DNA of 64,000 bases from Blautia sp. MSJ-19 (GTDB taxonomy: Bacteria; Bacillota; Clostridia; Lachnospirales; Lachnospiraceae). The stretch lies in NCBI RefSeq assembly GCF_018918125.1, contig NZ_JAHLQA010000046.1:1-64000 (forward strand). The letters are read 5' to 3'. Below the pieces are notes generated by a model that ran no database searches, had not been told where the DNA came from, and worked only from the letters and a program-made list of their open reading frames with translations. A program made the translations under genes and the position numbers. Positions 9,712 to 19,099 of the stretch are shown here, piece by piece (the stretch's first letter is position 1; every line of letters begins with the position of its first letter).

Positions 9712-10701
9712 TTATTCCTCTTTCTGTTCTTTCCAAAACTCTACGGCTTCTTCCAGCCATCCTTCAGCTTCACTTCCGATACCCAATCCCAGCCCATGTG
9801 GTCCATGTGGCACTGTTTTCAATCGTACCGGAACTCCTTTCTCCTCCAGTTTCGCTTTCATTTTTGGTGCGTTTTCTTCATAAGGAATCAATTCATCATC
9901 TGTTGTCTGCCAGATAAACGCTGGCGGGTATGCTTCCGATACATGATGAACCGGAGAGAATTCCTGTTTCATTTCAGCATAGTATTTCGGATTCTTTCCC
10001 CGTCCGAACATTGCTCCGCAAATTTCCGTCTCATCAAGCCCTTCTTTTGCAGAAAAATTCAGAAGTGCATAACTCAGACATAATACATCCGGTTTTGGAA
10101 GACCTGCTGTCTGATATCCTCTGTTATCTGTTCCAAGTTCCGCTGTCAGATGTCCCCCTGCCGAAAAACCGATTACCATATAAGAGTCTTCAATCTGAAA
10201 TTCTTTTTTATTTTCAAAAATATACTGTATCGCCCGATGAAGATCTTCCTCGCTTTTCTTCGCTGCACAGTCTGTACCAGCACGATAATCCAGAATAAAC
10301 GCATGGATTCCCATCTCATTCAGTTTGCGTGCCACCGGAAATGCTTCTACGATACTGCATACTCCCATGTAGCCTCCCCCTGCGATTACAACCGCAAAGG
10401 GAGCTTTTTTATCTACCGGAAACCAGAAAATTGCTGTGTCTTCTTTTGTTTTATCTGCTTTTTGTTCTTCTTCTGTATAAAAGTGATACAGAATATTTCC
10501 TTTTGTTTTCTGATAATATGCAAGTGCATCCAGACCATAAGCCATACTGTCTGCATTCCATGCAGGAGACACATGTACACCCATCTCTGTCAGAGTTTCT
10601 TCGTCTTTCCCTTCAATGTTCATATGCTTTTTTAACAATTGAAATTCAGGATAATCTCGTATTTCACCCATAAGGGTATTTCTGTCAAAAATCTGCTCCA
10701 T
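9712..10701 (-). CDS. Alpha/beta-hydrolase, probable carbohydrate esterase
   Basis: A 329-residue alpha/beta-hydrolase. The nucleophile elbow is GFSAGG (Ser180), the likely acid is in TTDDE (Asp268 or 269) and the likely base in HGPHGLG (His299 or 302); GGGY at 108-111 replaces the HGGG oxyanion loop. This matches the BD-FAE/acetylesterase type that removes acetyl or other acyl groups from plant sugars. No signal peptide is present, so it would act on imported oligosaccharides. The gene is tightly packed between an ABC permease (12 bases) and the GH78 gene (3 bases), consistent with deacylating the same substrate. The exact acyl group is unknown. Confidence 0.8.
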   Translation of the reverse strand: MEQIFDRNTLMGEIRDYPEFQLLKKHMNIEGKDEETLTEMGVHVSPAWNADSMAYGLDALAYYQKTKGNILYHFYTEEEQKADKTKEDTAIFWFPVDKKAPFAVVIAGGGYMGVCSIVEAFPVARKLNEMGIHAFILDYRAGTDCAAKKSEEDLHRAIQYIFENKKEFQIEDSYMVIGFSAGGHLTAELGTDNRGYQTAGLPKPDVLCLSYALLNFSAKEGLDETEICGAMFGRGKNPKYYAEMKQEFSPVHHVSEAYPPAFIWQTTDDELIPYEENAPKMKAKLEEKGVPVRLKTVPHGPHGLGLGIGSEAEGWLEEAVEFWKEQKEE

Positions 10702-10713
10702 ATTTTTATCCTC

Positions 10714-11550
10714 TTAACCTTTTACAGCACCTGCTGTCATACCTGCAACGATATGTTTCTGTGCAACAATAAAGAAAATTACAATCGGAATCATACTGAT
10801 AACCGCTGCTGCAAACGCCATATTGTAATTAGAAGAATGTTCTCCAAAGAACACATACTGTTGAATCGGAATCGTTTTGACTGCTTTTTTCTGTAATAAA
10901 AGCAGAGAAACATTAAATTCATTCCATGTCCAGAGCGAATCCAGAACTGCAATCGTAACTGTGATCGGTTTCAGCAAAGGAAAAATAATCTTAAAGAAGA
11001 TTTTTGCCTTGCTGCATCCTTCCAACATCGCAGCTTCCTCCAGTTCAATCGGAATCGTACGTACAAAACCAATAAACAGCATGACCGCAAACGGCATATT
11101 GCAGGCACCGATCATGATGATTGCACCCGGTATAGAGTTCAGAAGATTCATGCTCTTATACATTTTGTAGATTGGAATCATCAGTGTCTGGAATGGAATC
11201 ATCATTGCTGCCATAAGCAGTGTTTCATAAAGTCGAAACGTTTTTTTATGGTACTGTCTTCCAATCGCATAGCCCGCCATAGAAGCAACGATCAGTGTCA
11301 GCACAACCGCTCCAACAGTCAGAATAATACTGTTTTTCATAGATTCCAGAATATTTGCTTTTTTCATTGCATCTGCAAAGTTTTCCCAGTGAATGGAGGT
11401 TGGAAATGCAAGAAGATCCTTCGCAGTTTCTTTCTTTGACTTCACCGCCATCAGAATACTGATGTAGAACGGGAACAAAAAGAGGATTGTTGTCGCCCAG
11501 ATAATGATTCTCTGTATCCAAACTACCTTTTTATTCGTTTTCATGTTCAT
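10714..11550 (-). CDS. Sugar ABC transporter permease (MalG type)
   Basis: A 278-residue CUT1-family permease with six predicted membrane helices. The cytoplasmic EAA loop that contacts the ATPase is visible (EEAAMLEGCSKAKIFFKI), with the usual Pro-rich stretch after it. It pairs with the permease just upstream; its ATG shares one base with that gene's TAA stop, a TAATG coupling junction, with GGAGGTGG upstream. No ATPase gene is nearby, so a shared MsmK-like ATPase encoded elsewhere probably energises the system (known for CUT1 importers of Firmicutes; inference here). Confidence 0.9.
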   Translation of the reverse strand: MNMKTNKKVVWIQRIIIWATTILFLFPFYISILMAVKSKKETAKDLLAFPTSIHWENFADAMKKANILESMKNSIILTVGAVVLTLIVASMAGYAIGRQYHKKTFRLYETLLMAAMMIPFQTLMIPIYKMYKSMNLLNSIPGAIIMIGACNMPFAVMLFIGFVRTIPIELEEAAMLEGCSKAKIFFKIIFPLLKPITVTIAVLDSLWTWNEFNVSLLLLQKKAVKTIPIQQYVFFGEHSSNYNMAFAAAVISMIPIVIFFIVAQKHIVAGMTAGAVKG

Positions 11551-12407
11551 TACATTTCCACCTCCTTACTTCTGAAGAATCTCTGTAAAGAAATTCCAAT
11601 AACCATCAGGAGCACCATGAAGATAATCGCTACTGCCTGACCATATCCTGCTTTGTAATACTGAAACAGATTTTTATAAATAAAGATAGCTACTGTTTCA
11701 GATGAATTTGCCGGACCACCGCCAGTCGCCGCCATAACTGTGGCAAATTCGCGCAGAGAAGAAGTCAGCGTCAGGGTAATACACATAGTAAAAGAAGGTC
11801 CCAAAAGCGGAAGTATAATATAACGGAAGCGTTTCCATCCGCTTGCACCGTCAATCGCCGCTGCTTCATAATAGTCTGCAGGAATATTTGTGAGTCCCGC
11901 AATATAAATCATGATATTGGAACCAATCGCATTCCAAAGTCCGATAATAATGATTCCCAGCAGAACAGTAGAAGGATTACCGAGAATAGAACGTCCGGAC
12001 GGTGAAAGAAATGTCGCATAGATTTTGCTGTCAATAAAAGTCCACAGAAATGAAGCCAGGACAGCACTTAATGCCATTGGAATAAAGAAAACTGTCTTGC
12101 AGAAATTCTGTCCTTTAAATTTTTGATTCAGAAGCACAGCAAGCCCCAGAGCAAGAACATTGTTGATTGCTGTATATCCTATGGCAAAGATCAATGTATT
12201 TGCGATTGCTTTTCTGATCGTTGTATCTTTAAAAATATCAAAAAAGTTTTTGAGCCCTATGTAGTTATATTCTGCTGAAATGCCATCCCAGTCTGTAAAA
12301 GCAATGTTGACACCTGTTACAAACGGATACAGAAAAGCAAACACAAACAGAATTACAGATGGTATAAGGAATGCATAATAGATTCCATCTTTTTTTAATG
12401 TTTTCAT
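11550..12407 (-). CDS. Sugar ABC transporter permease (MalF type)
   Basis: A 285-residue CUT1 permease, partner of the MalG-type gene that overlaps it by one base. Six membrane helices are predicted; the EAA loop reads YYEAAAIDGASGWKRF. The ATG at 12407 (MKTLKKDGIYYAFLIPS) is chosen over the upstream reading from 12458 because GGGAG lies just before it and the protein then begins right at the first helix, as in the family. Between it and the binding-protein gene is a strong hairpin that may lower permease expression relative to the binding protein. Confidence 0.9.
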   Translation of the reverse strand: MKTLKKDGIYYAFLIPSVILFVFAFLYPFVTGVNIAFTDWDGISAEYNYIGLKNFFDIFKDTTIRKAIANTLIFAIGYTAINNVLALGLAVLLNQKFKGQNFCKTVFFIPMALSAVLASFLWTFIDSKIYATFLSPSGRSILGNPSTVLLGIIIIGLWNAIGSNIMIYIAGLTNIPADYYEAAAIDGASGWKRFRYIILPLLGPSFTMCITLTLTSSLREFATVMAATGGGPANSSETVAIFIYKNLFQYYKAGYGQAVAIIFMVLLMVIGISLQRFFRSKEVEM

Positions 12408-12428
12408 ATAATCTCCCGTAACTTTATT

Positions 12429-12456
12429 GCGGGGGTATCGTCTTTGATACCCCCGC
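12429..12456 (-). other. Intercistronic hairpin after the binding-protein gene
   Basis: A perfect 11-bp G/C-rich stem (GCGGGGGTATC with its complement) and a 6-base loop, 18 bases after the binding-protein stop. There is no T-run on the minus strand, so it is more likely an mRNA-stabilising or attenuating stem than a full terminator. Such stems commonly protect the binding-protein message. Confidence 0.75.
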
Positions 12457-12473
12457 ATAAATAAGAACTATTT

Positions 12474-13745
12474 TTATTTACCTGCAATGCGATCGAATTC
12501 TGTGTCAAGTGCTTTTAATGCGGTATCTGCATCACTGTCACTTAACAGATAATCAGACAGGCAGTCAAGTACTGCATCACTGAATTCATTGTCAAAGTTT
12601 ACAACACCTGTATATACAACAGAATTGTTTTCTCTGAGATCCATTACATCTGCAAGGGAACCTGTTGCATTCTCTGCACTTGCACCATCTACCAGGCACA
12701 CTTCATTGCAGTTTTCAATATAATTTTCCACACATCCATCGGATGTCATATAGTTCAGGAATTCCTTCGCCATATCCAGATTCTCACTGTTTGCGTTCAG
12801 GCAGTATCCCTGTCCGCCTGCCAGTTTTGCAATCTTGGCATCATCTGCGTTATCTGTTACAGGCAGTGCGAAAGCACCGAAATCACTTACATCTCCATAT
12901 GCAGCCGCATTATTGGAAGTCCAGTCACCATTAAGGATCATACCGCATTCTCCGGTAGCCAGCGCTGTGCATGCAGATGCCCAGTCTGTTCCAAACGGAT
13001 CTGCATTTGCATTTGAATAACGTTCTTTTAATCTTTCAACAACAGCTTTCCATTCTTCGCTGTCAGCCCATTTCTCGCTTCTGTCCTGAAGTTTTGTAAC
13101 TGCTTCCGGATCTTTTGTAAGCACATTATTGATATAATCGGTCTGGAAATCTCCCATCAGTACCCAGGTATCTTTATATCCGAGTTCGATTGGAGTGTAT
13201 CCTGCTTCTTTGAGCTTGTCACAGTCTGCATAAAATTCTTCTGCTGTTTTTGGAACCTCAGTGATTCCTGCATCTTCAAAAACCGTTTTGTTATAGGTAA
13301 CTACATAAGAGTTGGAGCTTACCGGAAGTGCATATACTTTTCCGTCCTGAGAAAGTGCTTCGCAGGCACCTTCTGTCATTCTTCCTACTGCATCCGTATC
13401 TGTAATATCTGCCACATATCCGTTCTTAATATAGATTGGTAAGGTAGAAGAATCTTCAACAAAAATATCCGGAGCATCATCACTGGCAAATTTTGTCGCG
13501 ATCGTCTGTGTATAATCATCCATGCTCATTCTCTGCACTTCAATGGTTACGTTTGGATGCTCTTCCATAAAGCCTTCTACTACAGAATCTTCCCATTCGA
13601 TCTTGATATCCTCAGAAGTATGATCGATCATTGTCAGGGTAATCTCTTCATCTTCTGATTTTGCAGCCTGCACCGGCATGCTTCCCATCATCGTTCCCAG
13701 TACTGTCGCAACTGTAAGAATTACTGCTACATTCTTTCTCTTCAT
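12474..13745 (-). CDS. Extracellular sugar-binding protein of ABC transporter
   Basis: A 423-residue family 1 (MalE-like) solute-binding protein that delivers an oligosaccharide to the two permeases downstream. The N-terminus has a charged start (MKRKN), a hydrophobic core and the site VQA before AKSEDEE, which fits signal peptidase I. There is no lipobox cysteine, unusual for a Gram-positive binding protein, which is normally lipid-anchored. The ATG at 13745 is preferred to a TTG at 13751 because AGGAGG stands nine bases before it. The presence of a GH78-like enzyme and an esterase in the operon suggests a decorated plant glycoside as ligand; this is inference. Confidence 0.88.
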   Translation of the reverse strand: MKRKNVAVILTVATVLGTMMGSMPVQAAKSEDEEITLTMIDHTSEDIKIEWEDSVVEGFMEEHPNVTIEVQRMSMDDYTQTIATKFASDDAPDIFVEDSSTLPIYIKNGYVADITDTDAVGRMTEGACEALSQDGKVYALPVSSNSYVVTYNKTVFEDAGITEVPKTAEEFYADCDKLKEAGYTPIELGYKDTWVLMGDFQTDYINNVLTKDPEAVTKLQDRSEKWADSEEWKAVVERLKERYSNANADPFGTDWASACTALATGECGMILNGDWTSNNAAAYGDVSDFGAFALPVTDNADDAKIAKLAGGQGYCLNANSENLDMAKEFLNYMTSDGCVENYIENCNEVCLVDGASAENATGSLADVMDLRENNSVVYTGVVNFDNEFSDAVLDCLSDYLLSDSDADTALKALDTEFDRIAGK

Positions 13746-13807
13746 TTTCAATTTCCTCCTGCTTTTATTCTGACCGGTCGTAATCCAGAACTTTTATCGA
13801 TGATGTA

Positions 13808-13858
13808 ATTATAGGCTTTCTGTTTTTAATTCTCCATTAAGTATTTATCGAAAAATTT
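13808..13858 (-). promoter_or_regulatory. Promoter of sugar-binding-protein operon with candidate activator site
   Basis: A perfect -10 (TATAAT, 13808-13813) lies about 60 bases before the start codon, but no good -35 is present at 13831-13836, as expected for an activated promoter. Directly upstream is TTTTTCGATAAATACTT (minus strand, 13839-13855), which resembles TTTCGATATTTAC sequences near other two-component-linked promoters in the window. Confidence 0.55.
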
Positions 13859-13864
13859 CACTAT

Positions 13865-15331
13865 TTACAGATGTTTATTTTTATATGTACTGATGGGACT
13901 TCCTGTAATCTTACGAAAGATCGTACTGAAATAAGAAGCACTGTGATATCCCACTGCCTCTGCAATCTCATAAGTTTTCATAGAAGTAGTGGCAATCAGT
14001 TTTTTTGCCTGCTCGATTCTGAGCTGATTCACATAATTGGTCAGGTTATCTCCCACCTCATTCTTAAACAGATTTGAAAGATAATTCTCACTGAGTCCCA
14101 CATGATCTGCCACTGTTTTTAGCGAAATATCTTCCGTGTAATGTTTACGTATATATTCCATTGTACGGCGAATCTCAAGATTTTCGCCCTGATAGTCTTT
14201 GTTTCCACGGCTCTGATTTGCTTCTTTTAGTTTCTGAAACAGATATTTTATCTTATCATCCATCCATGGAATTCTTTGAAATTCCTCATATACAGAAAGT
14301 GTATTTCTTTCCTGAAAAGAAATCTTCATCTGTACTGCATAGGTCTGATACAAAGCTGTCAGATTCTCATTTACAAAATGTTCCTCCGGCATTTTTTCTC
14401 GAAAAAGCTTTTTTAATCTCTCACAGATTTCTTCAATCTCCTCCGGCTTTCCCGAAAACTGTATCTTTTCGAATGAACAACGTAGTTCTTTCTCACGGCT
14501 TTCCAGCTTTTCGCGGCATTCTTCATAAAAAGCAATCTGCTTTTCCGGATGGAATGTAAGATACAGCAATGCCCCCTGTGCCTGTTTCATGAGGATTGGA
14601 AGTACCCTGATACCAGTTCCCGATGCACTCACACCTGTCATACAGTTTTTCAGTTCTTCTCTGCTTTTCTTTACGGTCTCTCTTATTTTTTCACTGATTT
14701 TCTGACTGCTCCGCAGGTCTCCTACATCGCCTATTGCAACTACTTTTCCATCCCACGGAAGCCGGTAAATATAACCCGCTGAATGCAATTTCTCATAAAG
14801 ATCTGCCAACTCACCTTCCTGATACAGGGCAATATAGAGCTGTTTCTTTTCAAACAAAGTCTCAAAATATTCTGCGCTGGCCTCTAATTCCGCTTTTGAC
14901 CCTGATAAAAACTGACGAAGTTCTTTCTGATACTGTTCCTTTTTTTGTTCCGGTCGCTGTTTTCCGCAAATCTCACGAAGCGTTCCAAGAATCGCATCCC
15001 CATCCATATCCTGCTTCAGGATATAATCTTCTGCTCCAAGTTTCATAGATTCTTTGACAAATCCAAAGTCATCATAAGCACTCAGTGCCAGTATCCGCAC
15101 AGCCGGATAAAGTTTTTTTACCTCCCTTATCAATTCGACCCCATTCATGACCGGCATGTCCATATCTGTCAGTAAAATATCGACAGAATTTTTCTTCATG
15201 AATTCCAGTGCCTGTTTTCCATGAATCGCCTCTCCGATAATTTCAAATTCTGATGTTTCCCACGGAACCAGTTCCTTTATCGCATAGCGGAAATTCTGAT
15301 CATCCTCTGCCAGTAGAATCTTCCACTTCAT
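13865..15331 (-). CDS. YesN-type response regulator (receiver + AraC HTH)
   Basis: A 488-residue transcription factor. The N-terminal receiver domain has the acidic pocket (AEDD) and phospho-acceptor Asp56 in LLTDMDMP, with the conserved Lys in YILKQ. A long helical linker follows, and the last 100 residues are an AraC-type double helix-turn-helix (VADHVGLSENYLSNLFK; IAEAVGYHSASYFSTIFRK). The gene overlaps the sensor kinase gene by 32 bases, so the two are co-translated. It lies directly upstream of the binding-protein gene and most likely activates that transporter operon. Receiver-AraC fusions of this kind are the standard partners of YesM kinases in Firmicutes sugar loci. Confidence 0.92.
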   Translation of the reverse strand: MKWKILLAEDDQNFRYAIKELVPWETSEFEIIGEAIHGKQALEFMKKNSVDILLTDMDMPVMNGVELIREVKKLYPAVRILALSAYDDFGFVKESMKLGAEDYILKQDMDGDAILGTLREICGKQRPEQKKEQYQKELRQFLSGSKAELEASAEYFETLFEKKQLYIALYQEGELADLYEKLHSAGYIYRLPWDGKVVAIGDVGDLRSSQKISEKIRETVKKSREELKNCMTGVSASGTGIRVLPILMKQAQGALLYLTFHPEKQIAFYEECREKLESREKELRCSFEKIQFSGKPEEIEEICERLKKLFREKMPEEHFVNENLTALYQTYAVQMKISFQERNTLSVYEEFQRIPWMDDKIKYLFQKLKEANQSRGNKDYQGENLEIRRTMEYIRKHYTEDISLKTVADHVGLSENYLSNLFKNEVGDNLTNYVNQLRIEQAKKLIATTSMKTYEIAEAVGYHSASYFSTIFRKITGSPISTYKNKHL

Positions 15332-17090
15332 TTTCTTTCCCTCCTGTTACCGGTAATCTCAGTGTTATTCTGGTGCCTTTACCAATTTCACTGTCCATTA
15401 CAATCTGGTACTTTTCCCCATAAATATTTCGCAACCTCTGATCAACGATTCGAATTCCGATACTGTTCAGTCCTCTTTTTTTCTTCTCTGGCTCGCCCAT
15501 CAGAAGTTCCTGCTTCTTTTCCTCTGTCATTCCACAGCCATTATCAGATATGGACAATTCCAGAATATTTCGTTTCTTCTTTGCGCAAATACAGATCTCA
15601 CCACCCTGCTCTGCCATATCCATACCATGAAGAATACTGTTTTCCACAAATGGCTGAAGAACAAATCCTGGTAATAGCAGCTCTTCTGTTTCCGGCTCAA
15701 GTTGATAGTTAACAGCAAACATATCACCATACTTCATTTTTTCAATAGCCACATAATTCTCAATATAATGGATTTCTTCTGATAACGTGATCATTGCTCC
15801 TGCATTCTTAATCGTAAATCTCAACAGTTGGATAAGAGAGTCAATCGAAGCTGCAAGGTCTTTATTTCCCTGACGATATGCAACCCACTTCAGTGAGCCA
15901 AGCGTATTATATAAAAAATGTGGATTGATCTGAGCCTGCAGAACCTGAAATTCTGTTTCCATTTTCTGCCGTTCTTTTTGCTCTAGCAATCCCATCAGTC
16001 CCTGTATCTTCAGCCCCATAAAATTCATCTGCAAAGCAAGCAGACCTATTTCATCATAATTCACAGGCTTCAGTTTTCTTTCAAAATGGCCCTCTTCAAA
16101 GTTTTTCATCCCCTGTACGATCACATCGGCATTTCGGGTAATCGTTCTGGAAAATATATAAGAAATCATGCCAGACAACAACAGAAACGCAATCATCACC
16201 TTTATTATTGCTCCATAAATTGGTGTAACCCCCTGCAAAAGTCTTGAAAACGGCATGAAACAGGCAAGTCTCCAACTGTTATCCTGTGTCTTCAGTGCAA
16301 TCGTCAGATAGGAATCATCCTCTTTTTCTTCATAATCTGTATAAACATAAAAAGAGCCATTGTTATAATCAAGGATCTGCTCCAGTTCTTTTATACCAAA
16401 CATCTGCTGTGCATTTTTGAGGAACTCACCCTGTGCATTTGCAACGACTACTTCTTCGTTTTTCAGATAATCTGATGTCGTTCCTATAAACTGAAAAAAA
16501 TCATCCGTCAGAGCTATACACAAAGTGCCACGATCCTGATAATCAATCACGATTTTTCGTGCAAAATACGCCTGTCCGTCATACACCATCCAGGTTGTCG
16601 GAGAAGCAGTCGTCAGTTTTTGTGACAGGAAATTCAGGATCTTTTCTTCTTCCAGTGCCTTCTTTTTCTTCATTCCAGTTTTATAATACTCATATATGAT
16701 TCCACTTTCAGGACGCAAAAGTGCATATTTTGTGTAATCATACAACGCATTTCTCTGCAAGACGGCAGTTGAAAGACTGTCCTTATATTTTGACATCCCA
16801 CTTTTTGCTTCTGCAACATTCATATTCAGAATTTTGTTGATCTTACCAGTTTCGCACATCTGATAAGAAACATCCCTGACTGCCTCTATTCTCTCATCCA
16901 GATTCAATCCCATCTGTTTTACCAGATTTGTCACAGTGACTTCTGCATTTTCTATAACTGCATTTTTAGCTATCCGATAGCTGTACAACCCGATTCCGAA
17001 ACAACAGAGAACAACGATCACAAGTAATGACAGCCCCATTTTGGTCCGTATCTTCATATCGCATATTTTCTTTCGGATAAGTTTGAGCAT
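15300..17090 (-). CDS. YesM-type sensor histidine kinase
   Basis: A membrane sensor of about 596 residues. One helix near the N-terminus and a second around residues 280-300 bracket an extracellular sensory domain (dCache-like by position); HAMP follows, then a His_kinase domain with QINPHFLYNTL, phospho-acceptor His391. The HATPase part has DNGCGM and GLNSIGIRI. This is the family that usually reads an extracellular sugar, sometimes via a binding protein. The start is uncertain: ATG at 17090 has a GGGG run close by, while a GTG at 17129 is also open. It heads a divergent pair with a second kinase 200 bases away and overlaps its regulator gene. Confidence 0.88.
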   Translation of the reverse strand: MLKLIRKKICDMKIRTKMGLSLLVIVVLCCFGIGLYSYRIAKNAVIENAEVTVTNLVKQMGLNLDERIEAVRDVSYQMCETGKINKILNMNVAEAKSGMSKYKDSLSTAVLQRNALYDYTKYALLRPESGIIYEYYKTGMKKKKALEEEKILNFLSQKLTTASPTTWMVYDGQAYFARKIVIDYQDRGTLCIALTDDFFQFIGTTSDYLKNEEVVVANAQGEFLKNAQQMFGIKELEQILDYNNGSFYVYTDYEEKEDDSYLTIALKTQDNSWRLACFMPFSRLLQGVTPIYGAIIKVMIAFLLLSGMISYIFSRTITRNADVIVQGMKNFEEGHFERKLKPVNYDEIGLLALQMNFMGLKIQGLMGLLEQKERQKMETEFQVLQAQINPHFLYNTLGSLKWVAYRQGNKDLAASIDSLIQLLRFTIKNAGAMITLSEEIHYIENYVAIEKMKYGDMFAVNYQLEPETEELLLPGFVLQPFVENSILHGMDMAEQGGEICICAKKKRNILELSISDNGCGMTEEKKQELLMGEPEKKKRGLNSIGIRIVDQRLRNIYGEKYQIVMDSEIGKGTRITLRLPVTGGKENEVEDSTGRG

Positions 17091-17202
17091 AAGCCCCACA
17101 TCTATTTGTCCCACAGTCTCACTTCCCACTTTTTTTCTATCGTATCATATATTTTTACAAAAGGAAAAGTTAAAAATGCAAACCCTATTAATTTGCTTCT
17201 AT

Positions 17203-17262
17203 CTTTTTCTTTCGATATTTACTGACTTTAAACTTTTCTTTCTCCAGCCAAGATTATATAAT
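17203..17262 (+). promoter_or_regulatory. Promoter of second kinase gene, with candidate operator
   Basis: TATAAT at 17257-17262 with no good -35 (17234-17239). Just upstream is CTTTTTCTTTCGATATTTAC (17203-17222), a near-exact copy of 7552-7571 and similar to a site before the binding-protein promoter at 13839-13855. The rest of the divergent region 17091-17303 is A/T-rich, without another gene. Confidence 0.5.
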
Positions 17263-17303
17263 AGAAGCAAATATTGATGAACTTATTTCAGGCGGTTTTA
17301 TTT

Positions 17304-19097
17304 ATGGAACATAAAAAATCTTCCGGCATTTTCAGCCGGATCAAAGTACAGCATCAGCTTCATATTATATTTTTCCTTGCAATCTTTATTCCGGTCCTGC
17401 TGCTGGGAAATTATCTTCTGTATAACTCAAGGACGCTCCTTGCAGACCACTACAGAGAGCAATCCCACTCTGATAATCTTCGTGTCAAGTCGTTGCTTCT
17501 GGATCTGACTTCGAACGTTTATAATAAATCCCGACAGCTTGCCGATGACAAGGAACTGATCAGTCTTCTCAGCACAGATTTCAAGGACAGTCGTGATGGA
17601 CAGCTTGCCGCGGAATCTTACAGCGATTTCCGCTATACCTTATCTGAGGATGCTTCTCTTCAGGGAATTTCAGTATACACCTACAATGCTTCCATCCCTG
17701 ACACAGAATACATTCACCCTGTTACAAGCGCAGTCCGTCAGGAATCCTGGTACCGTCAGGCCGCAGAGAGCGCTACCCCTTTCTGGACAGTAGAGTCGCA
17801 GACTGACCGTTTCAACAGAACTACTCCGCTCCTGACACTTCACTGTCGAATTTTTCTTCCGCAAAAAAGCAGCTTTGCCATCCTGAATGTTTCTGTCAGC
17901 AACAATCACATCAAAAACCGTATTGAAAACAGTTCTCTCAAAACTGTGGTATGGCTGAACGAAAATTCACAGTTTTACCAGAGTGGTTCCCGTACGATCA
18001 CAACATTGCCCGAAACATATGAACCGGGACCTTCCGGATATTATCTTGGAACTCTGAAGCTTAAAGACAAGACAGTAATTGGCTGTATTTCCGCCCTGTC
18101 TACCAGCTACTCAGAAGATATTTTTTACATTGCTTCACTAGATTACAATGCCTATCCATATATGAACCGGATTAGTCTGATCCATATTGCACTGATCCTG
18201 CTGATTTTGATTCCGACCAGTGCTTTCGTTCTGATTTATTCCAGGTATTTCAGTCGTCGTGTTGTCACGCTTCGTGAAACCATGCACGATGTCAGTATGG
18301 GGAATTATGAGATTGCTGATACCTTTTCCGGGACAGACGAAATCTCTGAAGCTTTTAAAGACCTCAATGTCATGGTCCAGGATATCCGTAATATGGAAGC
18401 CTCCGCATACCAGGCAGAAATCCGCACACAGGAACTTGCCAACCAGCAGCAACAGATGGAATTCAAGATGCTTTCCAGCCAGATCAACCCGCATTTTCTG
18501 TACAATACACTGGAAACAATCCGTATGCGTGCGCTCAAAGCAGGGAACCGCGAAGTCGCAAACGCTGTCAAACTGCTCGGCAAATCCATGCGCTATGTCC
18601 TAAGTAATACAACCACTTCCTTTACCACACTTGAAAAGGAACTCGACTATATCAGTACCTATCTTGCGATCCAGAAGCTACGTTTCCATGACCGTGTAAA
18701 TTATACTCTGAAAACAGCTCCTGATCTGGATCTTTCACAGCTTCAGATCATGCCTCTGCTGCTTCAGCCAATCGTAGAAAACGCCGTTCTTCATGGTCTG
18801 GAAGAAGTCGAAGAAAACGGAAAGATCATTATCCATATTTTTGCACAACAGGAAACATTACATATTGAAGTTTTTGATAACGGCTGTGGTATGACACTGG
18901 AAGAAATAGAACATATGAAACAGAATATTTATCACCACCCAAAAGAATCATCCAAGAGCATCGGCTTATACAATATCAACCAGCGTATACAGCTGTGCTA
19001 TGGCTCTGATTATGGGCTTACTATCAAAAGCAAAAAGAACTGCGGAACACTTATTATTATGGTAATTCCCGCTCAGAAATACAGAAAGGAGTCCTGA
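17304..19097 (+). CDS. YesM-type sensor histidine kinase (second copy)
   Basis: A sensor of 597 residues with the same layout as the divergent kinase: N-terminal helix (HIIFFLAIFIPVLLLGNYLL), an extracellular sensory part of about 250 residues, a second helix, HAMP, and a His_kinase domain with SQINPHFLYNTLETIR, phospho-acceptor His397. DNGCGM and KSIGLYNINQR mark the ATP-binding part. ATG at 17304 is chosen because AGGCGG stands eight bases upstream; a TTG at 17274 is open but would leave almost no leader after the TATAAT at 17257. It is followed after two bases by its regulator. The likely targets are the lpl-type transporter, convergent with it, and the cellobiose phosphorylase gene. Confidence 0.9.
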   Translation: MEHKKSSGIFSRIKVQHQLHIIFFLAIFIPVLLLGNYLLYNSRTLLADHYREQSHSDNLRVKSLLLDLTSNVYNKSRQLADDKELISLLSTDFKDSRDGQLAAESYSDFRYTLSEDASLQGISVYTYNASIPDTEYIHPVTSAVRQESWYRQAAESATPFWTVESQTDRFNRTTPLLTLHCRIFLPQKSSFAILNVSVSNNHIKNRIENSSLKTVVWLNENSQFYQSGSRTITTLPETYEPGPSGYYLGTLKLKDKTVIGCISALSTSYSEDIFYIASLDYNAYPYMNRISLIHIALILLILIPTSAFVLIYSRYFSRRVVTLRETMHDVSMGNYEIADTFSGTDEISEAFKDLNVMVQDIRNMEASAYQAEIRTQELANQQQQMEFKMLSSQINPHFLYNTLETIRMRALKAGNREVANAVKLLGKSMRYVLSNTTTSFTTLEKELDYISTYLAIQKLRFHDRVNYTLKTAPDLDLSQLQIMPLLLQPIVENAVLHGLEEVEENGKIIIHIFAQQETLHIEVFDNGCGMTLEEIEHMKQNIYHHPKESSKSIGLYNINQRIQLCYGSDYGLTIKSKKNCGTLIIMVIPAQKYRKES

Positions 19098-19099
19098 AA